Below, one piece after another: positions 9,353 to 17,509 of a stretch of 28,424 nucleotides of DNA. Numbering within the stretch: position 1 is the first letter of the stretch; each line of letters opens with the position of its first letter. The notes beneath the pieces were generated by a model. That model was not told the origin of the DNA. It worked only from the letters and a program-made list of their open reading frames with translations, and did no database searches. Position numbers and translations under genes: made by a program. Source of the DNA: DATCYZ01 sp036526195 (lineage in GTDB: Bacteria > Pseudomonadota > Gammaproteobacteria > Burkholderiales > SG8-39); assembly GCA_036526195.1 (NCBI GenBank), contig DATCYZ010000114.1:1-28424 (forward strand), given 5' to 3'.

Positions 9353-9873
9353 GCGGCGTGCTTCCCCGGATGCAGCGTGCCGCAGGCGCGACAGGTGCGC
9401 GCCTTCTCGCTTGCGTAGAAGGCCTCGAACAGCGGCGGCAGGTCGTCGACGATGTTCTGCACGTTCACTTCGATGCGGTGCACCCGCTCATGGCAGGCCG
9501 GACAGTACCATTCGAAGCCGTCCTTCACGTCGCGCGAACGGATCTTCTCCACCACCAGCCCGACCGAGCCGGACTCGGGGCGCTGCGGCGAGTGCCGCAC
9601 GTGACCGGGCAGCAACAGGATCTCGCCCTCGCGGATCGGCACGTCGCGCGGCCTGCCGTCCTCGATGATGCGCAACACCATGTTGCCGCGCAGCTGGTGG
9701 AAGAACTCCTCGTGCGGGTCGTCGTGGTAGTCGGTGCGCGCGTTCGGGCCGCCGACCACCATGACGATCAGGTCCTCGGCCTCGCGGAACACCATCTGGT
9801 TGCCGACCGGGGGCTTGAGCAGGTGGGCGTGGGCGTCGATCCACGCGGAAAAATTGAAGGCGCTCAACGGCAT
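9349..9873 (-). CDS. nbaC: 3-hydroxyanthranilate 3,4-dioxygenase (bacterial, rubredoxin-site type)
   Basis: This 174-residue cupin enzyme opens the ring of 3-hydroxyanthranilate with O2 and Fe(II), giving 2-amino-3-carboxymuconate semialdehyde. It matches the Cupriavidus metallidurans enzyme almost end to end. Catalytic iron ligands are His50, Glu56 and His94, in YHDDPHEEFFHQLRGN and LPGHVRHSPQRPE. The C-terminal rubredoxin-like second iron site, typical of the bacterial form, is intact with Cys124, Cys127, Cys161 and Cys164. The ATG at 9871-9873 is preceded by a GAGG motif. Only 17 nt separate it from the CCA end of tRNA-Leu on the same strand, leaving no room for a conventional promoter. 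It is the first gene of a three-gene coupled operon. Confidence 0.95.
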   Translation of the reverse strand: MPLSAFNFSAWIDAHAHLLKPPVGNQMVFREAEDLIVMVVGGPNARTDYHDDPHEEFFHQLRGNMVLRIIEDGRPRDVPIREGEILLLPGHVRHSPQRPESGSVGLVVEKIRSRDVKDGFEWYCPACHERVHRIEVNVQNIVDDLPPLFEAFYASEKARTCRACGTLHPGKHAA

Positions 9874-9890
9874 CGCGGTCCTCGCTCTAG

Positions 9891-9977
9891 TGGTGCCCGG
9901 GACAGGACTTGAACCTGTACGCCATTGCTGGCTGGGGATTTTAAGTCCCCTGCGTCTACCAATTTCGCCACCCGGGC
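9891..9977 (-). tRNA. leuZ: tRNA-Leu (anticodon UAA)
   Basis: Read on the minus strand, this 87-nt sequence folds as a class II tRNA. The acceptor stem is GCCCGGG/CCCGGGC, the anticodon stem GGGGA/TCCCC encloses CTTAAAA (anticodon TAA), a long variable arm GCC-loop-GGC is present, the T-arm contains GGTTCAAGTCC and the gene encodes CCA. In E. coli this isoacceptor (leuZ) follows glyW and cysT directly after pgsA. Here it is separated from tRNA-Cys by about 4.7 kb carrying the decarboxylase and TRAP genes on the other strand. It is immediately followed by the 3-hydroxyanthranilate dioxygenase gene. Confidence 0.97.
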
Positions 9978-10100
9978 GCAGGGCGCGCCATCGTGCATGA
10001 TTCCGCGCCGCGGCTCGAGCAGCGGTTCGCAGCCCCGGCAGATTACCCGATTGTATTGTCGTACTATCGCCATCGCCGTTTCCCACCCCATGGAGAGATG
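9978..10100. promoter_or_regulatory. Divergent control region between tRNA-Leu and the decarboxylase/TRAP genes
   Basis: These 123 bp must contain, or be crossed by, the promoters for tRNA-Leu (minus) and the decarboxylase operon (plus). A relatively AT-rich patch at about 10041-10070 contains a -10-like TACAAT on the minus strand (plus-strand ATTGTA at 10050-10055) and TACTAT on the plus strand (around 10062). I do not see good -35 elements at the right distance for either. A GGAG at 10092-10095 is the ribosome-binding site for the downstream gene. Confidence 0.35.
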
Positions 10101-10667
10101 ATGAAAAAGACTGCGGCACGCGCCGCCCCGGCGGGCTCCGTCACCTGGGCCGACGAGGTCCACGCCCTGCTCAGGGCCGCCCGCATCCGCCAGGTCGCGG
10201 TGGTGCCTGACGCCGGCCATTCGCGCCTGATCCGGCTCTGCGAGGCGGACAAGGCCATGAAGATCGTGCGCCTCACCACCGAGGAGGAAGGCGTGGCCCT
10301 GCTGGGCGGCGCCTGGCTGGGCGGCGAAAAAGGCGTGCTGCTGATGCAAAGCAGCGGTGTCGGTCACTGCATCAACATGCTCTCGTTGCCGCTCGCCTGC
10401 AATTTCCCCCTGCTGATGCTGGTCACGATGCGGGGCGACCATGGCGAATTCAACCCCGCGCAGGTGCCGATGGGCCATGCCACGCAGGCGGTGCTCGAAG
10501 CGATCGGCGTGATCGTCAAGCGCGCAGACCTCGCGCCCGACGTGCCGGAGATGGTCTCCAGCGGCCTGCGCCTCGCCTTCAACACCTACCGTCCGGTCGC
10601 CGTGCTGATCGGCCAGCGCGTCTCGGGCGCCAAGGACTTCCGCGAACTGACCAAGGTGTCGGCATGA
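10101..10667 (+). CDS. Two-subunit ThDP-dependent 2-oxoacid decarboxylase, alpha (PYR-domain) subunit
   Basis: This 188-residue protein resembles ComD, the sulfopyruvate decarboxylase alpha subunit, and the N-terminal half of phosphonopyruvate decarboxylase. It carries the PYR domain of thiamine-diphosphate enzymes. The TEEEGVALLGGAWLGG motif (60-75) holds the Glu that activates the cofactor, and MQSSGVGHCINMLSL (82-96) matches the family's MQxSGxGN block. Two ATGs lie in tandem at 10098 and 10101. The second is 5 nt from GGAG and is preferred. A longer in-frame GTG at 9993 would add unconserved residues. The stop overlaps the beta-subunit start (ATGA), as expected for a heteromeric enzyme. 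The substrate is probably a short 2-oxo acid such as sulfopyruvate or phosphonopyruvate, but this is not decided by sequence. Confidence 0.82.
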   Translation: MKKTAARAAPAGSVTWADEVHALLRAARIRQVAVVPDAGHSRLIRLCEADKAMKIVRLTTEEEGVALLGGAWLGGEKGVLLMQSSGVGHCINMLSLPLACNFPLLMLVTMRGDHGEFNPAQVPMGHATQAVLEAIGVIVKRADLAPDVPEMVSSGLRLAFNTYRPVAVLIGQRVSGAKDFRELTKVSA

Positions 10668-11257
10668 GCAAGCCACTGCATCGACGGGCCGTGGTGGCGG
10701 AACTGCTGAAGGATCGCGGCGACCTGCTGTGCGTCGCGGGCCTCGGGGCGCCGGCCTGGGACATCACCGCCGCGGGCGACCACGACCTGAACTTCCCGAT
10801 GTGGGGCGCCATGGGCGGCGCCGCCATGATCGGCCTCGGCCTCGCGCTGGCGCAGCCGAAGCGCAAGGTGCTGGTGGTCACCGGCGACGGCGAGATGCTG
10901 ATGGGGCTCGGTTCGCTCGCCACCATTGCCATCCTGAAGCCGAAGAACCTGTCCGTGGTGGTGCTGGACAACGAGCATTACGGCGAGACGGGCATGCAGC
11001 AGACCCACACCGGGCACGGCGTGGACCTCGCCGGCATGGCGAAGTCCGCGGGCTTCGCGCAGGCGATGAAGGTCGCGGACCCGGCCGGCCTCGGCCGGCT
11101 GCGCAGGAAGGTCTATGGCAGCGACGGGCCGCTCTTCGCGCAGGTGAAGATCGACCCCGAGAAGCTGCCGCTGGTGCTGCCGCCGCGGGATGCGAGTTAC
11201 CTCAAGCACCGGTTTCGCATCGCCTTGCTGGGCCCCGAAGCGGTGCACGACGAATAG
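10664..11257 (+). CDS. Two-subunit ThDP-dependent 2-oxoacid decarboxylase, beta (PP-domain) subunit
   Basis: This 197-residue partner of the preceding gene carries the pyrophosphate-binding domain of ThDP enzymes, as in ComE. The cofactor motif is clear: GDGE at residues 74-77 through to Asn103 in VVLDNEHYGETG, which binds Mg2+ and diphosphate. FPMWGAMGGAAMIGLGLALAQPKRKVLVVTGDG is the typical approach to it. Neither subunit has a complete active site alone, so the enzyme is a heteromer with the site at the interface. The product would be an aldehyde plus CO2. A 126-bp gap containing a promoter candidate separates it from the TRAP genes on the same strand. The likely physiological link is that the transporter supplies the 2-oxo acid. 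Confidence 0.84.
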   Translation: MSKPLHRRAVVAELLKDRGDLLCVAGLGAPAWDITAAGDHDLNFPMWGAMGGAAMIGLGLALAQPKRKVLVVTGDGEMLMGLGSLATIAILKPKNLSVVVLDNEHYGETGMQQTHTGHGVDLAGMAKSAGFAQAMKVADPAGLGRLRRKVYGSDGPLFAQVKIDPEKLPLVLPPRDASYLKHRFRIALLGPEAVHDE

Positions 11258-11317
11258 GGAAATCCCGGCCCGCGGAAGACCGCCCGTCGGGCCGGTTCGC
11301 CCGGGACCCCGTACCTG

Positions 11318-11346
11318 TTGCGGGAATTCGCTTCAGCTTTCATACT
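11318..11346 (+). promoter_or_regulatory. Putative sigma70-type promoter for the TRAP operon
   Basis: TTGCGG (11318-11323) and CATACT (11341-11346) are separated by exactly 17 bp, close to a sigma70 promoter. They are 38 nt upstream of the dctP start. Between them and the start is a strong ribosome-binding site, GAGGAGG (11371-11377). It suggests the transporter has its own promoter in addition to read-through from the decarboxylase genes. Confidence 0.4.
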
Positions 11347-11383
11347 GGCTCCCCGTTTCCAAGCAACCTGAGGAGGTTCTGAC

Positions 11384-12472
11384 ATGAAGCGTCGTGATTT
11401 CATTCAAGGTGCGGCCGCCGGTGGCGTTGCCGCAGCCGCCGCAACGGTTTCCGCGCCCGCCATCTCGCAGGGCATCAAGCAGCTGAAGATGGTCACGACG
11501 TGGCCAAAGAACTTCCCCGGCCTGGGTACCGGCGCCGAGCGCCTGGCCACCCGCATCAACACGATGTCGGGCGGCAAGTTGAACGTCAAGGTCTACGCCG
11601 GCGGCGAACTGGTGCCGCCCTTCGAGTCCTTCAATGCGGTGCGTGACGGCAAGGCCGAGATGAGCCACTCGGTGTCGTACTACTGGCAGGGGCATTCGCC
11701 GGCGTTCAATTTCTTCGCCGCGGTGCCCTTCGGCTTCAATGCCGCCGAGCATGCCGCCTGGATGCTCTGGGGCGACGGCATGAAGCTGTGGACCGAACTT
11801 TGCGACCAGTTCAACATCGTCCCGTTCATGCGCGCCAGTACCGGCGTGCAGATGGGCGGCTGGTACCGCAAGGAAATGAAGACCATGGACGACTTCAAGG
11901 GCCTCAAGTTCCGCATGCCCGGCCTCGGCGGCGAAGTGCTGCGCAAGCTCGGCGCCACCGTGGTCAACCTGCCCGGCGGCGAGATCTTCCCGGCGCTGCA
12001 GGCCGGCACGATCGACGGCACCGAATGGGTTGGCCCCTGGAACGACCTCGCCTTCGGCTTCTACAAGGTGGCCAAGTTCTACTACTGGCCGGGCTTCCAC
12101 GAGCCCTGCACCACGGGCGAAGTGCTGGTGAACAAGAAGGTCTGGGCGGGCCTGTCGAAAGAGCATCAGGAAATCATCTCGACGGCGATCCAGGCCGAGG
12201 CCACCATCGAACTGGCCGAGTTCAACTACAAGAGCGCCGACGCGCTCGACGTGCTGCTCACCAAGCACAACGTCCAGCTGCGCAAGTTCTCCGATGAGAT
12301 GCTGCAGAACATGGGCAAGGCCTCCATCGAAGTGGTGTCCGAAGTCGGCAACAAGGACGCGTTCACGAAGAAGGTCTTCGAGAGCTTCGTGATGGCCCGC
12401 AGGAAGGCCATCGGCTGGAGCGCGCTCGGCGAGCAGGGCTACCTGAACGCCCGCTCCCTGATGAAGCTGTAG
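11384..12472 (+). CDS. dctP: TRAP transporter substrate-binding protein, TakP-like (2-oxoacid type)
   Basis: This 362-residue periplasmic binding protein begins with a twin-arginine-type signal, MKRRDFIQGAAAGG, followed by a hydrophobic Ala-rich stretch and a probable cleavage site near APAISQ. The mature protein resembles Rhodobacter TakP, which binds pyruvate and other 2-oxo monocarboxylates with a metal ion. Shared blocks are VTTWPKNFPGLGTGAERLA, HSVSYYWQG, ASTGVQMGGWYRKE, LPGGEIFPALQAGTIDGTEWVGP and FYKVAKFYYWPGFHEP. The Glu-Trp in TEWVGP corresponds to ligand- and metal-contacting residues in TakP. Tat export would fit folding with a bound ligand or metal before export. A consensus GAGGAGG precedes the ATG. 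A 34-bp palindrome follows the gene and may protect this mRNA segment, since binding protein is usually needed in excess. Confidence 0.92.
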   Translation: MKRRDFIQGAAAGGVAAAAATVSAPAISQGIKQLKMVTTWPKNFPGLGTGAERLATRINTMSGGKLNVKVYAGGELVPPFESFNAVRDGKAEMSHSVSYYWQGHSPAFNFFAAVPFGFNAAEHAAWMLWGDGMKLWTELCDQFNIVPFMRASTGVQMGGWYRKEMKTMDDFKGLKFRMPGLGGEVLRKLGATVVNLPGGEIFPALQAGTIDGTEWVGPWNDLAFGFYKVAKFYYWPGFHEPCTTGEVLVNKKVWAGLSKEHQEIISTAIQAEATIELAEFNYKSADALDVLLTKHNVQLRKFSDEMLQNMGKASIEVVSEVGNKDAFTKKVFESFVMARRKAIGWSALGEQGYLNARSLMKL

Positions 12473-12490
12473 GTCTTTCACTCACGGGTT

Positions 12491-12524
12491 TCGCCCGGGC
12501 ACGGCAGGTGCCGTGCCCGGGCGA
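12491..12524 (+). repeat. Perfect 34-bp palindrome (16-bp arms, 2-nt centre) between dctP and dctQ
   Basis: The left arm 12491-12506 is the exact reverse complement of 12509-12524, with GG between. The element lies 18 nt after the dctP stop and 12 nt before the dctQ ATG. As RNA it would form a very stable GC-rich hairpin. No U-tract follows, so complete termination is unlikely. An mRNA-stabilising or partial-attenuation element that raises DctP relative to the membrane subunits is the simplest reading. Confidence 0.85.
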
Positions 12525-12536
12525 CCTTGCGCCCCC

Positions 12537-13087
12537 ATGAACGCTCTGAAGCGCGTCGCTGACGCCATCGACGCCACCAACGACTGGATCGGCCGCGGCA
12601 TCGCCTGGCTCACGCTCGGCATGGTGCTGGTCGGCTTCGTGGTGGTGCTGTTGCGCTACGTGTTCGGCCTTGGCTCAACCATCATGCAGGAATCGATCAT
12701 CTACATGCACGCGACCGTGTTCATGGCGTGCGCCGGCTACGCCCTGGTCCACAATGGCCACGTGCGCTGCGACATTTTTTACGCTGCCGCGACCCCGCGC
12801 AGCAAGGCCATCATCGACATCGTCGGCACGCTGCTGTTCCTGCTGCCGATGTGCGTCCTGGTCATCTGGACGGCTTGGCCTTACGTGCGCGCCTCCTGGG
12901 CGGTGCTCGAGACCTCGCAGGAAGGCCGCCTCGGCATTCCCGCGGTGTTCCTGCTGAAGAGCCTGATCCTGGTCTTTCCCGCCCTGCTTGCGGTGCAGGC
13001 GGTCTCGCTCGTCCTGCAGTCGGCGCTGTTTCTCGCGGGGGCGACGTCCTCGCGGGGCAGTGTCGACGGCGCCTCGGACCCGAGCGC

Positions 13088-13091
<4 letters not shown>
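12537..13091 (+). CDS. dctQ: TRAP transporter small membrane subunit DctQ
   Basis: This is a 184-residue inner-membrane protein. Four hydrophobic segments are visible at about residues 17-42, 53-73, 93-115 and 137-165, as in DctQ proteins. Characteristic motifs are LLRYVFGLG after the first helix, SIIYMHATVFMACAGYALVHNGHVRCDIFY in the second and SLILVFPALLAVQAVSLVLQS in the last. The ATG at 12537 was chosen. An upstream GTG at 12513 would lie inside the hairpin and add eight unconserved residues. No good Shine-Dalgarno is visible between the hairpin and the ATG. The last codons overlap the dctM start (ATGA), so the two membrane subunits are translationally coupled. Confidence 0.9.
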
Positions 13092-14665
<1,574 letters not shown>

Positions 14666-14676
14666 GCGTAACAGGC

Positions 14677-14698
14677 GGTGCCGCGCAGTCGCGGCACC
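14677..14698 (+). terminator. Stem-loop downstream of dctM
   Basis: GGTGCCGCG (14677-14685) and CGCGGCACC (14690-14698) form a perfect 9-bp stem with a 4-nt loop, 12 nt after the dctM stop. There is no T-tract, so it is either a weak or assisted terminator or a 3'-end stabiliser. Its position between a plus-strand operon and convergent tRNA genes supports an end-of-transcript role. Confidence 0.5.
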
Positions 14699-14716
14699 CA
14701 TGCGGTCCGGGCGGGA

Positions 14717-14790
14717 TGGAGGCGGGAGTCGGAATCGAACCGGCGTACACGGCTTTGCAGGCCGCTGCATGACCACTCTGCCATCCCGCC
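14717..14790 (-). tRNA. cysT: tRNA-Cys (anticodon GCA)
   Basis: On the minus strand this 74-nt sequence forms a complete cloverleaf. The acceptor stem is GGCGGGA/TCCCGCC with discriminator T and encoded CCA. The anticodon arm is GGCCT-GCA-AAGCC and the T-arm contains GGTTCGATTCC. It follows tRNA-Gly and pgsA as in E. coli (pgsA-glyW-cysT-leuZ). Immediately past the CCA the acceptor-strand sequence TCCCGCC is repeated (plus-strand GGCGGGA at 14710-14716), giving a duplicated 3' end. Confidence 0.97.
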
Positions 14791-14831
14791 GAGGGATGCG
14801 GCGCCCGGGACTCCGGGGCCGGATACGAAAC

Positions 14832-14857
14832 GGGGAAGGCGGATGACCGCCCTCCCC
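14832..14857 (-). repeat. Stem-loop between tRNA-Gly and tRNA-Cys
   Basis: Arms 14832-14842 and 14847-14857 pair over 11 positions (one G-U in the minus-strand transcript) around a 4-nt loop. The stem starts a few nucleotides past the 3' end of tRNA-Gly. In a polycistronic tRNA precursor such spacer hairpins often guide or delimit RNase processing. There is no T-tract, and tRNA-Cys follows on the same strand, so it is not read as a terminator. Confidence 0.45.
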
Positions 14858-14864
14858 TGGAAAC

Positions 14865-14940
14865 TGGAGCGGGAAACGAGGTTCGAACTCGCGACCTCAA
14901 CCTTGGCAAGGTTGCGCTCTACCAGCTGAGCTATTCCCGC
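14865..14940 (-). tRNA. glyW: tRNA-Gly (anticodon GCC)
   Basis: On the minus strand this 76-nt sequence folds with acceptor stem GCGGGAA/TTCCCGC, D-arm TAGCTCAGCTGGTAGAGC, anticodon arm AACCT-TGCCA-AGGTT (GCC), T-arm GAGTTCGAACCTC and encoded CCA. It lies 40 nt after the pgsA stop on the same strand, the same position as glyW in E. coli. Confidence 0.97.
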
Positions 14941-14980
14941 GGTGCTGCGACCCGGATTATAGGGGGTTCGCGGCCCGGCC

Positions 14981-15553
14981 TCAACCGGAACCGCCGGCGT
15001 GCGGCAGGGCCCGGCGCAGGTAGTACAGCATCGAAATCACCGTCAGCACGGCCGCCACGTTGATCAGGATGGTGCCCAGCCACTGGCTGTTGAACAGCCC
15101 GGCGAAGTCATCGTGGTACAGGAGCAGCGGCACCGCGATCATCTGCATGGTGGTCTTCACCTTGCCGATGAAGGCCACCGCCACCCCGCCGGGCTTGCCG
15201 ATCTTGGCCATCCATTCGCGCAGCGCCGAGATGGCGATCTCGCGACCGACGATGATCAGCGCCACCGCCATTTCCACCCGGCCCAGCTGCAGCAGCACGA
15301 TCAGGGCCCCGATCACGATCAGCTTGTCGGCCACCGGGTCGAGGAAGGCGCCAAAGGCGGACATCTGGTTCAGGACGCGCGCGAGATAGCCGTCCAGCCA
15401 GTCGGTGATCGCGGCAAAGACGAAGATCGCCGTGGCCGCGAGGTTCTTGCCTTCCATCGACAGCCAGTCGTCCGGCAGGTAGTACACGCCGACGATCAGC
15501 GGGATCAGGATGATCCGCAGCCAGGTGACCAGGTTGGGCAGGTTCAGCGGCAT
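14981..15553 (-). CDS. pgsA: CDP-diacylglycerol-glycerol-3-phosphate 3-phosphatidyltransferase
   Basis: This 190-residue integral membrane enzyme makes phosphatidylglycerophosphate, the precursor of phosphatidylglycerol and cardiolipin. The CDP-alcohol phosphatidyltransferase motif is complete: Asp51, Asp54-Gly55, Ala58-Arg59, Gly68, Asp72 and Asp76, within TDWLDGYLARVLNQM and FGAFLDPVADK. The opening LNLPNLVTWLRIILIP is typical of PgsA. Hydrophobic segments at about 8-27, 36-53, 80-100 and 135-180 account for the membrane core. The gene starts 3 nt after the uvrC stop, so uvrC-pgsA-tRNA-Gly-tRNA-Cys form one transcription unit. Confidence 0.95.
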   Translation of the reverse strand: MPLNLPNLVTWLRIILIPLIVGVYYLPDDWLSMEGKNLAATAIFVFAAITDWLDGYLARVLNQMSAFGAFLDPVADKLIVIGALIVLLQLGRVEMAVALIIVGREIAISALREWMAKIGKPGGVAVAFIGKVKTTMQMIAVPLLLYHDDFAGLFNSQWLGTILINVAAVLTVISMLYYLRRALPHAGGSG

Positions 15554-15556
15554 GGC

Positions 15557-17395
15557 TCAGGCGGCGTCCGGGCCCATGTCGTGCAGGCGCCGGTAGATGC
15601 GCTCGGCGATCGTGCGGCTGATGCCCTCGACCTGCGCGATCTCGTCCACCGCCGCCGATTGCACGCCACGCAGGCCGCCGAAGTGCGCCAGCAGGCGCTG
15701 GCGGCGCTTGTCGCCGATGCCGGGAATCTCCTCCAGCGAGGAGGTGACGCGCGCCCGGCCGCGGCGCGCGCGGTGCCCGACGATGGCGAAGCGGTGCGCC
15801 TCGTCGCGGATCTGCTGCACCAGGTGCAGGCCGGGATGCTGCGCCGGCAGGCGGCGCGCTTCGCTGCCCGCCTCGACGATCAGCTCCTCCAGGCCGGCCT
15901 TGCGCTCCGGGCCCTTCGAAACGCCCACCACGGTGACGTCGTTCAGGCCGAGTTCCGCGAGTGCCGCGCGCGCCGCGCCGACCTGGCCGCGGCCGCCGTC
16001 GATCAGGACCAGGTCCGGGATCTTGCCGCCGGCCTCGACGTCGCTCGCGCGCGCATAGCGCCGTGCGAGCGCCTGCCGCATGCCGGCGTAGTCGTCGCCC
16101 GGGGTGATGTCGCGCAGATTGAAGCGACGATAGTCCGATTTTTGCATCTCAGGGTGTTCATATACCACGCAGGCGGCCACTGCGGCTTCCCCCATGGTGT
16201 GGCTGACGTCGAAACACTCGATGCGCCGCACGTCCTCCGGCAGTCCCAGCGCCTCGCGCAGCGACGCCAGCCGCACGTCCTGGTTCGCGCGCGAAAGTTC
16301 GCGATGGCCGAGCGCCAGCTCGGCGTTGCGCCGCGCCATGTCGACCCAGACCCGGCGCTCGCCCTGCACCGGGGCGAGCACCTGGGCTTCGCCGGCGGTG
16401 GTCCCGGCGAGCGCCTCGGCCACCGCCTCCCGGCCGGGGTCGTCGCTGGTCAGGATCAGGCGCGGGGCGGGCGACTCCAGGTAATGCTGCTCGAGGAACG
16501 CCGCCAGCACCTCGGCCGGACTGGCGCCGTCGGCGTGCTGCGGAAAGAAGCTGCGATCGCCGATATGGCGCCCGCCGCGGATCATGACCAGGTTCACGCA
16601 GGCCACGCCGGCCAGGGTGACGCAGGCGACCACGTCGGCCTCGACCCCACGCTCGCTCTCCACGTACTGGCGGGCCTGCACCCGCGACAGCGCGCGGATC
16701 TGGTCGCGAAACGCGGCGGCCTCCTCGTAGTGCTGCCCCGCGGAGGCCGCCTCCATGCGCCCGGTAAGCACCTGGATGACGTCGTCCTCGCGCCCCTCGA
16801 GGAACAGCGCCGCATGGCGCACGTCCTCGGCATAGGCCGGCGCGGAGATCAGGCCGGTGCAGGGCGCGGTGCAGCGGCGGATCTGGTGCAGCAGGCAGGG
16901 CCGTGCCCGGTTCTCGAACACGCTGTCCTCGCAGGTGCGCAGTCGGAACACCCGCTGCAGCAGCTGGATCGCCTCGCGCACCGCGCCGGCGTGCGGGAAG
17001 GGGCCGAAGTAGCGCACCCCGCGCTCGCGCGCGCCGCGGTGAAAGCCAAGCCGCGGGAAGGCATGCCTGCTCATCACCAGGTAGGGATAGGATTTGTCGT
17101 CCCGAAACAGGATGTTGTAGCGCGGCGCGAGACTCTTGATCAGGTTGTTTTCGAGCAGCAGCGCTTCCCCCTCGGAGCGGCTCGCGGTGACCTCGATGGC
17201 CGCCACCTGCCCGACCATCATGCGGATGCGCGGGCTGAGCGCCGCCGGACGGTTGAAGTAGCTGGCCACCCGCTTCTTCAGGTCGCGGGCCTTGCCCACG
17301 TACAGGACCTCTCCCGCCGCCCCGAGCATGCGGTACACGCCGGGCAGGTGCGGCAAACCGGATACGAAGGCTTTGGGGTCGAAGACGTCTGCCAT
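15557..17395 (-). CDS. uvrC: Excinuclease ABC subunit C
   Basis: This 612-residue nuclease makes both incisions in nucleotide excision repair with UvrA and UvrB. The N-terminal GIY-YIG domain shows GVYRML (19-24) and LYVGKARDLKKRVASYF (31-47). A four-cysteine cluster, Cys155, Cys167, Cys175 and Cys179 (RPCLLHQIRRCTAPC), matches the iron-sulfur ligands of E. coli UvrC one residue off. A UVR domain for UvrB contact follows near 205-240. The RNase H-like domain has ECFDVSHTMGEAAVAACVV and LVLIDGGRGQVGAA. Tandem helix-hairpin-helix motifs (IPGIGDKRRQRLLAHFGGLRGVQSAAVDEIAQVEGIS) end the protein. Length is normal. It is divergent from efp across 114 bp. Confidence 0.97.
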   Translation of the reverse strand: MADVFDPKAFVSGLPHLPGVYRMLGAAGEVLYVGKARDLKKRVASYFNRPAALSPRIRMMVGQVAAIEVTASRSEGEALLLENNLIKSLAPRYNILFRDDKSYPYLVMSRHAFPRLGFHRGARERGVRYFGPFPHAGAVREAIQLLQRVFRLRTCEDSVFENRARPCLLHQIRRCTAPCTGLISAPAYAEDVRHAALFLEGREDDVIQVLTGRMEAASAGQHYEEAAAFRDQIRALSRVQARQYVESERGVEADVVACVTLAGVACVNLVMIRGGRHIGDRSFFPQHADGASPAEVLAAFLEQHYLESPAPRLILTSDDPGREAVAEALAGTTAGEAQVLAPVQGERRVWVDMARRNAELALGHRELSRANQDVRLASLREALGLPEDVRRIECFDVSHTMGEAAVAACVVYEHPEMQKSDYRRFNLRDITPGDDYAGMRQALARRYARASDVEAGGKIPDLVLIDGGRGQVGAARAALAELGLNDVTVVGVSKGPERKAGLEELIVEAGSEARRLPAQHPGLHLVQQIRDEAHRFAIVGHRARRGRARVTSSLEEIPGIGDKRRQRLLAHFGGLRGVQSAAVDEIAQVEGISRTIAERIYRRLHDMGPDAA

Positions 17396-17509
17396 GGCGG
17401 GCGTGAAGTGGCGGCTCGGGCGCCCTGCGGCCGTCCCGTTCCTGCGATGATTGTATCTTCAGGCCCCTGATTCCGGATAGAATTCCCGCCTTTTCAGGCC
17501 TTCCACACC
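17396..17509. promoter_or_regulatory. Divergent uvrC/efp promoter region
   Basis: These 114 bp separate the two divergent starts. A -10-like TAGAAT at 17478-17483 (plus) is suitably placed for efp, and TACAAT on the minus strand (plus ATTGTA near 17453-17458) for uvrC. Neither has a clear -35 at 17 bp. No other structure is evident. Confidence 0.35.

Noticed and set aside
9891..9977. tRNA-Leu 3' end as an attachment site of an integrative element
   Set aside because: I looked for a second copy of the tRNA-Leu 3' end elsewhere in the window and for an integrase gene and found neither.
11265..11295. CCGGCCCG / CGGGCCGG inverted repeat after the decarboxylase beta gene as a terminator
   Set aside because: 15-nt loop, no T-tract and very GC-rich context, so it is too weak to call.
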